Origin: Liriodendron chinense | Taxonomy: Eukaryota; Streptophyta; Magnoliopsida; Magnoliales; Magnoliaceae | Direction: 5' to 3' | Assembly: GCA_003013855.2 (NCBI GenBank) | Contig: PVNU02003892.1 | Coordinates: 3,286,001 to 3,350,000 of the forward strand | DNA length: 64,000 nt | In this document: positions 40,960 to 53,317 of the stretch, in pieces | Layout of the letters: each line of letters starts with the position of its first letter | Position numbering within the stretch: position 1 is the first letter of the stretch | Notes under the pieces: model-generated | The model's database searches: none | What the model was told of the DNA's origin: nothing | What the model saw: the letters and a program-made list of their open reading frames with translations, nothing else | Made by a program: the position numbers and the translations under genes

Positions 40960-41272
40960 GGTAATGATGAGGCTCACATGGTCCATCTGCTGGGTACTAC
41001 CTAGATGAGCTTGTGGTCCAAAACAGATGCTAATCTATGATCCTGACCATCCGATCGACAGCATTGAAATGGAAGTGAAAACAATCGTCCACGATCCATA
41101 TTCAACTAAGACATTAAAGATGTCGTCAATCCTCACTTTTCCTATGGTGTGGTCCACTTGAGCTTTGGGTCGGCCTCTTTTTTGGGTTCCTCTCTCTAAA
41201 ATGAGCTGGAAAAATTGATGGCCTGCGTGGATAAAACACATACACTATGGATGGCCCCACCAAATCAGGTCA
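40960..41272. repeat. Foldback-family MITE fragment
   Basis: Contains GGTGTGGTCCACTTGAGCTT and the right-end GATGGCCTGCGTGGATAAAAC, the arrangement of the other GGGCCCACC-family copies. Ends are approximate. Confidence 0.5.
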
Positions 41273-41475
41273 CCTGGCAATCCGGGTCCATTCATTTTTT
41301 AAACCATTTTAGCTCATTAGCCTAAAAATGAGATAAGTGCAAAGCTCAAGTGGACCACACCAACGAAAACAGGGAGTTCAATGGCCGTTCCATTATTTCC
41401 ACTGCTTCCTATGATGTGGTCCTCTTGAGCTTTGAGGCTCATGCCTTAAAATACCTGAAAAAAATGATTGGACAT

Positions 41476-41954
41476 TAGAGGTGGTCATCAAGTCGAGTCT
41501 GATTGAGTTTGGGCTGTCTTGGTCTGATCCAGCCAAAGGCAGGGCCTCAATCGAGTTGGATTGGATTTGATACCGAGTCAACCAACCTTAAAATGATCCG
41601 AACTGAGTCAGCCAGGTCTGATTCGATCCGAGTCCGACTCGATCATAGGGATCGAGTTGGATCGAGTCATAACTGAGTCGGATCAAGTTTGTCAATTAAT
41701 TTTTAAAAAAAATCTGAAAACTAGTAAAAAAGATTTAAAAATTCAAAAAAAAAAGGTTTTTTTAAACTTATACCTGAACATGATTGGATTTCAGATCGAA
41801 TTTTGATTCGAGTCTATTCAATTCAGGTGGAATCCGAACTCAATTCAATTTAGATTCGGATCCTATTCAGAATCTTCGATTCACGTCCGTTGTTCTTGTT
41901 GGATCAGTTCGAGTGGAGTCTATTCAGTTCGGACTCGACTCGTGCCCAGCTCTA
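41476..41954. mobile_element. hAT-like MITE nested in a foldback MITE
   Basis: Ends TAGAGGTGG...AGTCGAGTC and inverse GACTCGACTCGTGCCCAGCTCTA. Flanks TTGGACAT (41468-41475) and CTGGACAT (41955-41962) agree at 7 of 8. The interior is repetitive GAGTCGGATCGAG sequence. The surrounding 41273-42000 is a GGGCCCACC-family MITE whose two halves rejoin across this insert. Confidence 0.75.
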
Positions 41955-42783
41955 CTGGACATCCACACATACATTATGGTGGGGCCCACATAGTCTGCCT
42001 TGTTTTTTAAAACCGAGGCCAAATAAAAAAGTGTAAATGTCAACATCATATATTAATTAATAGCTATTGACATTTTCTCGCCAACATTTCATGTGTCTAA
42101 GAAATCCAGCCCGAAGAAAAAGTGGGCCAAATCATGAAGACCATCCAACATCAAAATGAGGCTGATGTATTCATGAGGTAGGCTAAGATATGCCGAGTCA
42201 TATCTTCGGACGTATTTGGATTTTAATGCTATGTGATGCTTATATGTCTGATAATATCCGTATTGAGTGGTATTCATGATGATCTTAACCTTTTTTATGG
42301 TCCAGATTTCCTATGCATATGACATATCTGAAAGAAAATATGTGCAGTACAGCAAGCTAATGGTACTAGGGCAGTACCTGATTTTTCTCAACATACGTAA
42401 CACGATTACCCCGATATGCTGACGTGGAATGCATAAATCAAATCCGTTACGCTCATCAAGTTTCGGACCTACCCTAAAGTCAGGCAGGCTAGCCCATTCA
42501 TCAGGAAGACTATAACTTAGTTCCAATGTCGAAACTTTCTACATTGTTTAACGATCTGATCATTAGAATAGTCTGATTTTTGGGATAACAGGAAATAACT
42601 GTGGGGCCCGCTTACTGAACGGTAACGATTTTTTACACGTGTGTCACATGGGCGCATACATGGCGCTTGCTTTTTTTCGTGCGTGCAGACTGCAGCCATG
42701 CAGTGCGTAGGCGCGGGCTTGCGACATGCAACCCAAGCGCCAATCCATGGGCGCGGCTTCGTTGGATCCCCGGATCCACCGAC

Positions 42784-43219
42784 GTGGGTAGATCCATTAC
42801 CGTGCCGTCCACTGTGTGATGTGTATGGATTACATCCACGCCGTCCATTAATTTTGAAAACTCATTTTAGGGAATTATTCAAAAAATGAAGTAGATCAAA
42901 ATCTCAAGTGGATCATAATTCAGTAAACAATGGTACTTAACCATTAAAAGCTTCTTGTGGGTTACAAAAGTTTTGGGTGAAGCTGATATTTGTTTGGTAT
43001 TTTCATCCAGGTCTTTGTGACCTTTTCAACAGGTTGGATGGAAAATAAACATTTCAGTGGCCCCCATGGTGGGGATTCAATCAGTACTATTTCATATGGT
43101 ATGCTCCAACTAAGATTTGGATCTGCTTCATTTTTGGGATAATGTCATGACATGAGCTTTTAAAAATGCATAGACGGTGTAGATGTAAGGTAAATACATC
43201 ACAATGGCCCCACAGTTGG
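42784..43219. repeat. Foldback MITE flanked by a 12-bp direct repeat
   Basis: Identical GGATCCACCGAC occurs at 42772-42783 and 43220-43231. The interior has the family modules (ACGCCGTCCATTAATTTT, TCAAGTGGATCATAATTCAG, TTTGGATCTGCTTCATTTTT). Confidence 0.7.
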
Positions 43220-43398
43220 GGATCCACCGACCTCAGTGGATCACCCAAAACCGCCCCCAATCCATGAATTGGCCTACGTAAGCAATGGCGTATAAGTAAA
43301 TGCTAACGGCCACGTAGGTTTTCCATTATGAAAAGTGGGGCCCGTGGTTCAGTAATCATAACCACTGGTTTGTTGTGCCCACAGTAGATGAAAAATAC

Positions 43399-43895
43399 GG
43401 GAGCGGATTGCCTGTGAACCCGGAGAAAGAGATATCTCTGTGAGCTGTGTGGGGCCATTGAGATGTCCGTGACAAATCCACTCCGTCCATCTGTTTTTGA
43501 AGACCATTTTAGGCCAGTATTATAAAAGTAATGCAGATCCAAAACTCAGGTGGGACATACCACATGAAACAGTGGGTATTGAACACTTAGCAGTGACGAT
43601 AGTTTTGCATCATGATGATATATTTTTTTTTTATTAAGGTTTATCTGAGTGTTAATAATTATGTGAACGGTTTGGATCGTATATAAACATCATGGTCAGC
43701 TCCAGGAAGGTTTCAATGGTGGACGTTGGTGTGACCCACCTGAGTTTTGAATATTACTGATTTTTAGAATCCTATACTACTTTTTTCTTTAAAAACAGAT
43801 GGACGTAGTGGATTTTTCACGGGGATACCTGTGGACCCACACAGCCCCGGCCACAGAGATATCTATGTGCCCGGGGTCACAGGCAATCCGCTTCC
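43399..43895. repeat. Foldback MITE, TSD GAAAAATAC
   Basis: Identical GAAAAATAC at 43390-43398 and 43896-43904 (the match extends to 12 bases). Ends GAGCGGATTGCCTGTG and its inverse. Family modules GGTGGGACATACCACATGAA and GTGACCCACCTGAGTTTTG are inverted relative to each other. Confidence 0.85.
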
Positions 43896-44011
43896 GAAAA
43901 ATACGGGACTGGACAATCACAACCTTGCAATTGTGGCCAGGAAATGTATAATTAGGTAGAGAAATAAGCAACGGACCACATTCAACAGGAAATGTTCTAA
44001 TGTTGGAACTT

Positions 44012-44462
44012 GGATTGCGTCCTACCCCCGCCCCTCTCCAGCTGGGAACGGGCAGGGGCTCCGAGTAGCCACCATGGTGTATGGGTTTTATCCACACCGT
44101 CCATCCAATTTTCTGTGGCTTTTTATTGATTAGGACCAAAATTTTGGCAGATCCAAAGCTCAAGTGGGCCTCAACACAGGGAGCAGCGGTAATAATGATG
44201 CTCACTGTTGAAACTTTTCTAAAGCCCACCATGTTGTTTATTTGTCATCCAACCTATTCATAGAGTTACATAGATCTACATGTTGGGAAAACACAAATAT
44301 CAGCTTTATCCAAAACTTCAGTGGCCCTAAAAGGTTCAAGTTTAATCCCTATCGTATGGTCCACTTGTTTCTTGGATCTGCCTAATTCATAAAATGCCAT
44401 GGAAAAAATGGATGGACGATGTGGATAAAACCCATACATCATGGTGGCTACTCGGAACTCCT
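44012..44462. repeat. Foldback MITE adjoining a copia LTR
   Basis: Starts GGATTGCGTCC and shows inverted CCGAGTAGCCACCATGG / CATGGTGGCTACTCGG near the ends. Its right end appears cut by the copia LTR that follows. Confidence 0.65.
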
Positions 44463-47137
44463 CCCCATCGAGTCGGGCGCCTTAAACTATCTCGGATGAG
44501 GCTTATGGAATTTGGACACTGCTGGAGTAGTGTCAGGCGCCCTACAGTGTTAGGTTGGGTGCTCTAAACTCTCTGGATGGAACTGTGAACTCTTTGGATA
44601 GTTTTGGTTGTTGTCGAGCACCCTACAGTTTTAGGTCAGGTGCCCCACAGTGCATGCGTCTGTTTTATACAGTTTTTTGTTTTGCGTGAATTTGTTTCTA
44701 ATTTCAATTTTATGTCATTTAAATGGTGTAAGGCGGGATTAGGGTAACACAAGGAGTCCTAGACGTGTTCAAGGCGTTGAGAGAGTTCTAGAGTGAGAGA
44801 AAGCTTGTGGTAGCTTGGGTTTTCTTGTGTGAGGCTTATATATGGGTAAGTTGTTCTTCAACCCTTGTAACTTCAGATATTCATAGTGGATTAGTCGCTT
44901 TGTGCCATGGTTTTTTCCTAAAAGAGTTTTTCCACATAAAATTTGGATTGCCTTCTCTTAGATGTTGAATTTGCTTGATTGCTTGTCGTTGTGGTTCACC
45001 TTCGTTTGATTTTCGATTATGTGGGTTTCTCTTAACAAGTGGTATCAGAGCCACAGTTATAATCTAATACCAACAAGTGGTATCAGAGAGTACGCTGAGA
45101 GGTAGATAGAATCAGAGACGAGGTATCAATGACGTTCGGTATGAGATTTGACATAGAGAAGTATTTTGGGAAAACCAATTTTGAACTATGGAAGGTCAAG
45201 ATAAAGGGCATCTTAGTTCAGCAAGGATTGTAAGATGCACTCCTTGGGAAGCGATCGAAGACTATGAAAGAAGAAAAGTGGAAGAAGATGGATCAAAGAG
45301 CCAATATCTCAATTTAGGTGTGCTTAACGGATGACGTTTTCTATAATATCATGAGGGAGAATACTGCGGTTGATACGTAGACGAAGTTAGAGAATATCTA
45401 CGCGAAGAAATCTTTGAAAACCCGCCTGTATTTAATATTCCAGTTGTTCAACCTGAAGATGGCGGAGGGGACTGATGTTAAAAGCCACATCAGTAATTTC
45501 AATAGGCTCATTTGTAAATTGTTGGATGTAGATGAACAAATGAAGAATGAATATTAAGCATGCATCCTATTGAATTCTCTTTTAGAATCATATGAGTCGT
45601 TTAAGGATTTGTTGTGTGCAGGTAGGGAAACCATTAGCGTTGAGACTGTTATCTCAACCCTTCAGTTGAAGGCAATGAGAAAAAAAAAGCGGTGGCATGG
45701 GTTCTTCTACGAAAGCATTGGTTATGAGAGGGATGAATTATGATTGTAATAGGGGATATTCACGATTGAGATATAAATCCAAGGGTAAAGAGAAAGGCAA
45801 TGTGAGGTGCTGGAATTGTGAAGAGGAAGGACACATGAAGATGGATTGTCCCAATCTCAAGACGAAGCAAGAGAGGTTTGAAAATCCTTTTAGGGAGGCT
45901 AATGTCGTGGAAGCCACAAAGGACATGAGTGATGATTTTGATGTATTGACTGTATCCAGATCGAGGTCTCTTTGTGATGAGTGACTCGTAGATTTAGGTA
46001 CATCGTATCACATATGTGTTGACCGAAATTCATTCATGACATACAATGAGTATGATGGTGGATCGGTGTTTTTAGGCGATGACTACACCTGTAACGTGGT
46101 CGGTATTAGTACAGTGCGCATTAAGATGTTTGATGCGATCGAACGAATCCTGATAGATGTGAGGCATGTCCCTAAGTTGAAAAAGAATTTGATCTCTTTT
46201 GGTACACTTGAGGTAACAGGGTGCAAGTTCACCAGCTTTGATCGGGTTTATAAAATGATAAAAGAGGCACTCGTGGTGATGAAAACACAAAGGTGCTGCC
46301 ATCTTTAAAAGTTGATCGTGGGCACTTTTGACGATGGAGCTGCGGTGGTTGCATCGGAATTCACTTCTACTTGTATGTGGCACGCGCGCATAGGCCACAA
46401 CAATGAGCAGGGCGTGAAGGTGCAAGAGTACATTCAATGGGGACATGAGAAGCGATGGAGCTATGATGGAGACGAAGTGGAGATGAAGGATGCAGTAGTG
46501 GAGCTTGAAGATTGAAGCCACGATGGAGATTGTGGGGATGTCTTCAATCTTGGAAACCAATGGGGGCTATCAGTCGCCTGATGAGATCAGATCGGGCACC
46601 ATAAATTCTCCTGGATGAGGCTTCTTAAATCTCAACATTGCTAAAAGGGTGTCGGGTGCCCTAAACTCCTCGAATGGAACTGTAAACTCTCTGGACAGTT
46701 TTGGCAGTCGTCAAGCGCCCTACAGTTTCGGGTTAGGCGCCCCACAGTGCGCGTGTTTATTTTATACAGTTTCATATTTTGCGCGGATTTTGTTTCTAAT
46801 TTTGATTTTATGCTATTTAAATGGGTATAATGCGGGACTAGGGTAACACAAGGAGTCCTAGACATATTTAAGGGGTTGAGAGAGTTCTAGGGTGAGACAA
46901 AAAGCTTGTGGTAGCTTAGGTTTCGCTTGTGTGGGGCTTAGATCCGGGTAAGTTATTCTTTATCTCTTGTAACTTCTAATTCATAGTGCATATTCGTCAC
47001 CTTGAGACATGGTTTTTTCTCGTGCGGGTTTTTCCATGTAAATTTTGGATTGCCTTCTCTTGGATGTTGAATTTGTTTGGTTGCTTGCCGTTATGAATTG
47101 CCCTCGTTTGATTCTCGCTTCCACGGGTTTCCTAACA
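44463..47137 (+). mobile_element. Ty1/copia element, internally deleted (gag-PR only)
   Basis: Two LTRs of about 570 bp (about 44463-45037 and 46567-47137) end TTAACA/CTAACA. A tRNA-iMet-type primer site (TGGTATCAGAGCCA, from 45040) follows the first. Only about 1.5 kb lies between them: gag, zinc knuckle and protease, then the start of the GAG-pre-integrase region. Integrase, reverse transcriptase and RNase H are missing. LTRs are visibly diverged. No reliable target duplication, because the left edge abuts a MITE. Confidence 0.85.
45130..46515 (+). pseudogene. Ty1/copia gag-protease remnant
   Basis: Frames give MTFGMRFDIEKYFGKTNFEL, gag text (LFNLKMAEGTDVKSHISNFN, LLNSLLESYESF), a CCHC zinc knuckle CWNCEEEGHMKMDC (45810-45851), then a protease-like segment starting VDLGTSYHICVDRNSF in place of the usual D-S-G motif and ending VRHVPKLKKNLISFG. 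A short TCMWHARIGH matches the GAG-pre-integrase motif before homology stops. Several stops and frameshifts are present. Confidence 0.8.
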
Positions 47138-47465
47138 CCATGATCTACCATCAATTGGGACACAATCTACACTAGTATGGCTTTCCCTAAAAAATGAGTC
47201 TTATTAAGGTTTTAAATATCATACCTCTTTCAGTTTAAACTATTTCTCACATCAGAGGAAAATTTAGAATCCACAAGGAAGAAAAACCTCTTGCAAAAAT
47301 AATAAATTAATAACAAGGAAATTCTATAAATTACTAACTTAATAATTATATCCTTACATACTGGTACCTTTTTTTGAAAAAGTTTTCAATAAGCTATCCC
47401 ACCAATCTAGTAATTATCATTTGAGTACTTTTCGTTAGATTTTTTTAACGGAGTTGGGTCCCTGT

Positions 47466-47912
47466 GCGAGCAAGGGGTTAGTGGCTTGTGTGAGTCGCAC
47501 TATGATATTTATATGAAATCCACTCCAGTAACCATGTGTGTCACGCTAGGTTAGGCCTAGGGCAAAAAAACAAAAAAAGCCCCATCCATGATTTAGGTTG
47601 ACTACATGATTGAAAAAAGTGTAAAGGGCAACTTTCACCTGCCACACTATTTCCCTTAGTGTACCCACTTGAATTGCAAATAGGCCTGATTTTTTGGCCT
47701 TAGGCCTACATTTTAGTTTGAAATCTAATGGTTGGAGTGGATTTCATATAATCATCATTGTGGCCTCCAAAAAAATCAAGAAAGGACATCTCTCCCAACT
47801 ATTTCCTTTGATGCGGCCCACATGAACCATATGTTAGCTTGATTTTTGAATCCCTAAAATTGACAATGGATTACAGAGTGAACCTTTCATATATGTTTAC
47901 GTGGGCCCTATC
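47466..47912 (+). repeat. Left arm of a 450-bp inverted repeat pair
   Basis: Aligns along its length with the reverse complement of 50378-50832, including TTTATATGAAATCCACT, TTTGAAATCTAATGGTTGGA and GGACATCTCTC. Could be a foldback transposon arm or an independent repeat copy. Confidence 0.75.
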
Positions 47913-48482
47913 AAATATCAAGGTTAGGCATCCGGTAGTTTTTTTTAAAGAGAACGTGTGGAGCCCAACCAATTAAACCACCAAGTTACGATCCACCCAT
48001 TGGATAACTTCCAATATATTGATTGAATCAACATCACTCCCTTCGAGTAAGTTAGCCCTACTAATAAGATCATCTAATGAAAAATCACTCCATCTAATCA
48101 TCTGGTTGGCCACTCCACAAAATACAGTTTTAACAATTGATAAATAGTAAAATGCAAGTGAGGTCCACTGAATGAGTAGATGTAATTGATTTATGCATGA
48201 AAAAATCAACATGGTGATTCCAACCTATTAGATGGGTTGGATGTTGCATGCACATGAAAGGTTGGTATCTTTTGGATGGACGGTAATTTGTGGTCCAACT
48301 AGTATGATGTGCAACTTTCTCGTTTTTCAATATAACAATAGGAATTTGTGAATAGATGAGAGATCATCTCCTTCTACTAATATTTTAAGGGGCTCACTGA
48401 AATTGTGTCGGTAGTCCAATACGACACCACGCTACGTGTGGAAGCTTGACAAAGCTTAAAATTACGATTAAGTCCTGGGGGG
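47913..48482. other. Gene-free stretch between the inverted arm and an LTR-like block
   Basis: No coding domain. It includes more 'CCAACCTATTAGATGGGTTGG'-type sequence related to the flanking repeat families. Confidence 0.35.
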
Positions 48483-49729
48483 TGTTAATGGGACCACTTA
48501 AAAATTCTCGAATAATTAAAATAATTTACCAATTAAACTACTAAGGCAAGTAACACTTAGGATTCAGTGGGTCTAATCAAATAAACTACAATCTATGTAA
48601 TAATATAAGCAACTAGTCTATAAGTTAAAGATAATGATCTTATGTATGCTTTACAAGTTATGTTCCTAGGATACAATCCAATTCAAGCATTCACATAATT
48701 CAACTAATTAAACACATTAATATGAATAGAATTGCAAACATTCACAATATCAAATATAAGGATATATAGTAGTTCGACTAATTGTTTACTCCACTCCTGG
48801 CAGACACACTCTCCTCGAATATATTAGATTTCACTATCTTAGGAGTTTTCAATAGGTTCACCCTTAACCTTTACAATAATTTTACAGGTTTACCACAAAC
48901 CTTCAGTCCTACACAAGTACCTACACGTACACACCTGTGTTAGTAGATCACGTATACACCTATATCGGTGATGGTCCTATACAAAGACCTATACGTACTC
49001 ACCCATGTTGGTGGAACATGTTTCCACTTGTGTTGGTGGCTCCCTCGAAGACTTAGTTTTTTATTAGCTCACTAACAACCTATGTGGTCCTAATCCAATG
49101 ACCTATCTTTACTCCTGCCAGAGGCTCTCACGGAGATTAACATGTACGCACCCGTGTCCGGTGAATTCAGTATTACACAAGAACCTATTTGAATTTGGGT
49201 TCTAAACTCTATACTCAATCCCACACAATGAAAGAGTATATGGTCTCTTACAATTGACAACCTTACTTGTCGAATTGAGCCCCTTTTGATGCGCCTTCTT
49301 GAGAGGTTGCTTCAATGCTCTCTCATACTTGAATCAACTTCTCACATGCTCCCTTGATTATTGATGTGGATGCTTCAGCTACCTTACATTTGATGCTTCA
49401 ATGAAATTACCAAGGTAAGGGGGAGGATGGTGGAATCTCCTACAACTAATGAGATAGTTGTTTTCCAATAGGGATTTACCAACTAATGGAATCTCCTACT
49501 CTAAAGAATGATAAATAATGGGTTTTTATATAATCATGAATGTTTATTCTCTAGAGGTTATAAGATGTCATGTTCTTCATCAAATGGAACTTGAAATGCT
49601 CATTAGAGTGATTAATCACAATGAAGAAGGCATGAATTTCTTTGGTGATAACCTAGAAGTATTGAGAAGTATTGATATACAATAGGGCTTCTAATTCACT
49701 CAAAATCATACTATCTACAAGGATCTGGA

Positions 49730-49788
<59 letters not shown>

Positions 49789-50377
49789 CTTCAATAAATC
49801 TATAATAGCTAGTTTCTGGCCGTTGTTGATTGATCGATTGATCGAGCCCTCAATCGATCGAACTTAGTTCGAATTGAGGGTAGAAGGCTTACTGGACAAT
49901 TCTGTGCATTGTTAATCAATCGAACTCTATACTTCGATCAATCAAAATTCATTCGATTAGGCCCAATTTCTCGTTGGACTGTTTTGGCCATTTTCGATAG
50001 ATCAGGTTTGATCGATCGACTGTCGATTCAATCGACGATTAATCAACGATTGTCGTTTAGTTGTTGTTCTAGGATTCTGATTCACAACAGCCTTGCACCT
50101 CCATTAAGCTTATCTTATCATGTTCATAAAAGGCTCTTAAGGCTTGGGGAGATGACTCAAAGTTTACTTATTAAAATCAAGTCATTTAGAGGCTAATGTT
50201 GTTTTGGAATTAAAGAGGTCTAGGCTAGGTTTACCAAGGTACCTCATGTTTACCTGTATCTTCATGCCTTGATGTTTCAAGTCTTTAAGTCTTGGTCTTT
50301 AATTGTCTTCTAATAGAGGCTCAATCGACTAATTAAGACACCATAACTCACGTTATTAACAAAACAAGGCACTAACA
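48483..50377 (-). mobile_element. Possible large copia-type solo LTR
   Basis: Bounded by TGTTA (48483) and TAACA (50377), the inverted ends typical of copia LTRs. The AT-rich interior resembles plant SIRE-like LTR text on the minus strand, and includes a (TA)n microsatellite at 49733-49784. No matching 5-bp duplication was found, so the assignment is tentative. Confidence 0.4.
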
Positions 50378-50832
50378 CCCCACCATAATGCATATGTGAA
50401 GTCCACTTTAACCATTAGATGTGTAATACCACATTTTTCTCATGATAAAAAAATAGGTTAACTCGTGATTTCTAGTGGGCCACACCAAAGGAAATGGCTG
50501 GGAGAGAGATGTCCCCCTTGATTTTTACAAGGCTCATTATAATGATTATATGAAACCACTCCAACCATTAGATTTCAAACCAAAATTTAAGTATAGGGCC
50601 TAAAAAATTAGACCTATGTATAATTTAGATGGGTTACACCAAAGGAAATAGTGTGGAGGGCGATCATTGCCCTGGACATTGTTTCCAATCATGTCGTCCA
50701 CTTGAATCATGGATGTGGCTGATTTTTAGGCCATACGCCTAACGTGGTGTGACACATGTGCTGGTCGAAGTGGATTTCATATAAACATCACAATGGGGTC
50801 CACTTGACCTACCAACCCTTTGTTGACACCGT
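50378..50832 (-). repeat. Right arm of the 450-bp inverted repeat pair
   Basis: Reverse complement of the 47466-47912 repeat. Beyond the arms, TTTAACGGAGT (about 47447) and inverted ACACCGTTGAACC (about 50836) may extend the symmetry. Confidence 0.75.
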
Positions 50833-50908
50833 TGAACCCCAGCTTTCGTGAAGGGCATGTAGATTTTCCTAATTACCCTATGAATGCCTGTAATTAGGTC
50901 ATCATTAA

Positions 50909-52953
50909 GGGGGCATTTGGCAAATCTATTAATAAGAGCTTATTTACTTATTCTAAAAAAAAAAAAAAAAAAAAAAGCTCTTATTAAATAGACAGTTTGG
51001 TAAAGCTTTCATTTTAGAGCTTATTTTTTTAGAAACTAGCGAAAAAGCTCTTAAATAATAAGTGATAGGGAGGTCACTTTTTCTTTAAGAGCTTATTTAG
51101 CTTAAGCGGGTAGACATTTTTAATTAATTTTTGGACAAGTTTGTCCTTAAACTTTTTAAGTAATTTCCATTTTATCCTCTTCTCTTCTTTAGAATATTTC
51201 TAAGGTGGGCTCACATGATGAACAACCCATATTTAAGGTGGGTTTCCACATCAAGGTGGGCCCACATAATGCATGGTCACATCAAAGGTGGGCCCCACAT
51301 GATGAACGACCACATTAAAGGTGGGACCTATATGATGGATGGGGGACATTGAAGGTGGGATCACATGATGGAAGGCTGACATCAAAGGTAGGCCCACATG
51401 ATGAACAACCCATATTGAAGGTTGGGCCTCACATGATTGACGGTGGACACTAAAGGTGGGTCCCACATGATGGATGACCCACATTAAAATGTGGCCCTAC
51501 ATGATGGATGGACTATCCACATCAAGTGGGCCCCATATGATGGGCAGTTCATAGCAAAGGTGGGACCCACATGATGGATGGTGGACATTAAATGTGGGAC
51601 CACATGATGGAAGATTGACATTAAATGCGGGACCACATGATGAATGACTCATATTAAAGGTTGGGCCCCACATGATGCATGGTCCATAGCAAAGGTGGGA
51701 CCTACATGATGGATGGTGGACATCAAAGATGGGACCCACATGATGGATGTTTCACATCAAAGGTAGGATCCAAGTGATGGATGGTGGATATTGAATGTGG
51801 GACCACATGATGGAAGGTTGACATTAAAGGTGGGCCTACATAATGAATGACCCATATTGAAGGTTGGACCCCACATGATAGACAGTCCATAGCCAAGGTG
51901 GGACCTATATGATGGTTGGTGGGCATCAAATGGGTCCCACATGATGGACTACCTACGTGATGTGGGCCCCACATGATAGTGGTCCACAACAAAGGTAGGA
52001 CCCACATGATGGATGGTGGACATCAAAGATGGGCCCCTCATAATGAATGACTCATATTGAAGTGGAGCCCCACATTAAGGCGAGCCCATGTAATGAAAGG
52101 TTCACATCAAAGGTAGGCCCCGCATGATAGATGACCCACATCAAAGTGTGGCCCAACATGATGGAACATGCACATCAAGTAGATCCCATTTAAATGGTAG
52201 TTTACATCAAAGGTGGGATCCACATGATGGATGATGGTCATTGAAGGTGGGTCCACATGATAGTCAGTTGATATTAAAGATGGGCTCACATGATGAACAA
52301 CCCATGATGAAGGTGGGGCCCCACACAAAGAATGGTCCACATCAAGGTGGGCCCACATAATGGTCGGAGTGGGCTTCACATGATGGATGATTCACATAAA
52401 AGTGTGGGCCCTCATCAAGTGGGCCCCACCTAATGGATGATCCACATCCAAGGTCTATCATGATGGGTGACCCATATTCAAAGTGGGTTGTATGATGGAT
52501 GATCCATATAGAAGGTACACCTCACAAGATGAATATATATCAAAACTAGGCCTCACATGATGGAAAATACACTTCATAGGTAGGGCCCATTCTGTGGACA
52601 CATCAAATGTGGAGTCCACGTGATGGTGATGGGTAGCGGACATTGAGGGGCTCCACATAAAGGACAATTAGCATTGATGTTGGGCCCCACATGATGAACA
52701 GTCCACCCAAACAACCATTTGGATTGCTCTTATATTTAAGTTACTATAATCTTTAAAAATGACATCAATTACCCTTTAAAAAAGCTCTTATTTAAAAGTT
52801 TTACCAAAAGTGCTTATTTTAAATAAGAGCACTTTTTGAAGATTTTACCTAACGGGCTAATTTAAAATAAGAGCTAGAACAAAAAGAACTTATTAAAGTA
52901 GCTCTTATTCAAAAAGCTCTTATTGAATTAGAGTAGAGATGCCAAACGCCCCC
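50909..52953. mobile_element. PIF/Harbinger-type non-autonomous element with minisatellite core
   Basis: Ends GGGGGCATTTGGCA and inverse TGCCAAACGCCCCC. Flanking TAA (50906-50908 and 52954-52956) is the 3-bp TWA duplication of Tourist/Harbinger elements. Subterminal regions repeat AATAAGAGCTTATT and AAAAGCTCTTATT palindromes. The centre (51203-52690) is a tandem array. No transposase ORF. Confidence 0.8.
51203..52690. repeat. Minisatellite, 33-38 bp units with higher-order structure
   Basis: Degenerate units of the type GGTGGGACCCACATGATGGA + TGGTGGACATCAAA recur about forty times (rough count). Larger blocks repeat too: GAAGG(C/T)TGACAT-type units recur at 51371, 51610 and 51813, each followed by a 'GACCCATATTGAAGGTTGGG' type unit. 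Reverse-strand ORFs rich in HHVGPTF arise only from this repetition. Confidence 0.9.
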
Positions 52954-52977
52954 TAAACGAATTTCATTTGTTTCTAT

Positions 52978-53317
52978 CTGTACAAAAACTATGCGCCCCC
53001 ATGATGAATATATCATATTTTTGCCGTCCATCCATTCTACAAGCTCATTTTAGAGCATGCCTCTAAAAATGAAGCAAATTTAAAGCTCAAGTGGACTGCA
53101 CCACATGAAACAGTTGTCATAACAGACCGCTTAATCACTTGAAGCAGCTATTAACGGTAGGCATTCAATTCTTACTGTTTAATGCGGTGTGGTTCACTTG
53201 AACTTTAAATCTGTCTCATTTTTTGGCTCATGTCCTAAAATGAGCTATCAAAACGGATGGACGGCATGGATATGACCTATTCACAATGGGCCCCACAGTT
53301 TTTGCACCCAAATGTCT
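52978..53317. repeat. Foldback MITE of the GGGCCCACC family
   Basis: Ends TACAAAAACTATGCGCCCCC and inverse GGGCCCCACAGTTTTTGCA; halves are mutually inverted with GAAGC-centred symmetry near 53140. Confidence 0.7.

Noticed and set aside
46072..46560. 162-codon minus-strand ORF
   Set aside because: Antisense of the copia protease region, with no domain of its own.
51251..52379. Several minus-strand ORFs with HHVGPTF-type periodic protein
   Set aside because: Produced by the minisatellite period; different frames give similar text, with no start or splice context.
51203..52690. Regularly spaced repeats resembling a CRISPR array
   Set aside because: Units are degenerate head-to-tail minisatellite copies without unique spacers, in a plant genome and inside a transposon.
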